Positions 63,515-64,000 of a DNA stretch of 64,000 bases are shown piece after piece. Below the pieces are notes generated by a model. It searched no databases. It was not told the origin of the DNA and saw nothing but the letters and a program-made list of their open reading frames with translations. Origin of the DNA: a virus; IMG/VR virus record IMGVR_UViG_3300011113_000675, positions 62,001 to 126,000 of that record; one strand, written 5' to 3'. How positions within the stretch are numbered: position 1 is the stretch's first letter; every line of letters starts with the position of its first letter. The translations under genes and the position numbers were made by a program.

Positions 63515-63994
63515 TCAAAGATGAGGGTTAGAAAGAGTATTTTTTTCAACAGAACGTATTTTCTCGATAATGCTGTCTGCAATTATTCTATGAAATTTTT
63601 TTGATGGGTGAAGATCGAAAGGTGGGTTTTCACCAAAGAATTCATAATCTGTAGAAATCTTTAAATTTTTATCATCCTCCCAAACATCACTCATAGACTT
63701 AAATTCTTTATTTTTATTTTTTATATAAATTTTTCTTTGATTCATATAATCATCTCCTTCTATCAATTTGTTATAATCATTAGACCAATTGAAAATCAGA
63801 GGTACTATACCTTTATTTTCATAACGAATGAAAATTTCTTTGATTCTATCGAAAATCTGTCCACATAATTTTTCTAGATAGTCTTCATAATTAATGAAAT
63901 TATACATTTCAAAAAATTCATGAATTTTGTTATAATCGTCACTGAATCTAAATTTACTACCATCAGGTAAAATATAATGACTTCTTTGGGGCAT
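63515..63994 (-). CDS. Protein of unknown function at window edge
   Basis: 159 residues from the ATG at 63994, 6 nt from the window end, so a longer N-terminus cannot be excluded. Helical and charged, with SHYILPDGSKFRFS and PPFDLHPSKKFHRIIAD. No family recognised. Confidence 0.5.
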   Translation of the reverse strand: MPQRSHYILPDGSKFRFSDDYNKIHEFFEMYNFINYEDYLEKLCGQIFDRIKEIFIRYENKGIVPLIFNWSNDYNKLIEGDDYMNQRKIYIKNKNKEFKSMSDVWEDDKNLKISTDYEFFGENPPFDLHPSKKFHRIIADSIIEKIRSVEKNTLSNPHL

Positions 63995-64000
63995 TGATGT

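Noticed and set aside
1-64000. CRISPR array, insertion sequence or prophage attachment site
   Set aside because: No regularly spaced direct repeats, transposase genes or terminal inverted repeats were seen, and no integrase is present.

Overview
The window reads as part of the genome of a large tailed phage (probably a jumbo myophage-type virus) infecting a member of the Bacteroidota, most likely a flavobacterium-like host. Phage character comes from the dense short overlapping genes on both strands, a ThyA thymidylate synthase, a GH19 endolysin, virion-type lysins (M23 and several peptidoglycan-binding proteins), tail-fibre-like proteins, free-standing HNH endonucleases, about 16 tRNA or tRNA-like genes and a tmRNA. 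Host assignment comes from many promoters of the Bacteroidota type (TTG, 18-20 nt, TAnnTTTG), lipoproteins with SC-type lipoboxes, a TonB receptor with a CarboxypepD_reg-like N-terminus, and DUF2452-, DUF6915- and Lacal_2735-like proteins. No terminase, portal, major capsid or polymerase gene is visible here, so the phage call is contextual.

Layout. 1-2743 (minus): a Thr/Pro-repeat structural protein, a nucleotidyltransferase, a KTSC protein and a UVR-motif protein. 2873-7482: a ClpC-like AAA+ ATPase behind operator-like palindromes, a zincin, an M20 peptidase and an unknown virion-type gene. 7546-7960: a tmRNA. 7994-11670: a lipoprotein and a full-length TonB-dependent receptor. 11745-14566: a paralogous repeat protein, a 4-TM protein, a HAD phosphatase, DUF2061 and an M23 lysin. 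14580-23161 (minus): tRNA cluster interleaved with small genes, an orphan DNA methyltransferase, HNH enzymes and a lipoprotein. 23285-24490: HNH and ClpP. 24572-29267: late, virion-type genes. 29439-34146 (plus): an operon of small genes with thymidylate synthase. 34189-36363: tagged late proteins. 36390-42612 (minus): an eight-gene operon of exported proteins centred on a CsgG-like outer-membrane protein and a cohesin/dockerin-type protein. 42708-53659: endolysin, phosphoesterase, cyclic-phosphate receiver-like protein, tail fibre, Phe tRNA, secreted nuclease and small late genes. 53659-60166: large tagged peptidoglycan-binding and membrane proteins and an endonuclease-fusion protein. 60257-63994: a third repeat paralog, a cupin plus split HldE-type heptose enzymes, an IscA-like protein and small tagged proteins.

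Two regulatory classes are visible. Host-type promoters precede tRNAs, the tmRNA, clpC, clpP and the repeat paralogs. A different box, TATTTAT read on the coding strand, sits just upstream of about 30 genes, mostly virion-type or exported. In at least 14 genes the box ends exactly 4 nt before the ATG, which implies leaderless mRNAs. Many of the TATTTAT genes encode proteins starting with a short related peptide (I-[TS]-E-S-x-[LY] or an E-x-x-R-I-x-x-L-M...EQ helix), which looks like a head-targeting or prohead-protease signal. The parts most deserving attention are the CsgG/cohesin export operon, the phage TonB receptor pair, the tmRNA with an unusual tag, the shared N-terminal tag, and the tRNA-like genes with structured insertions.
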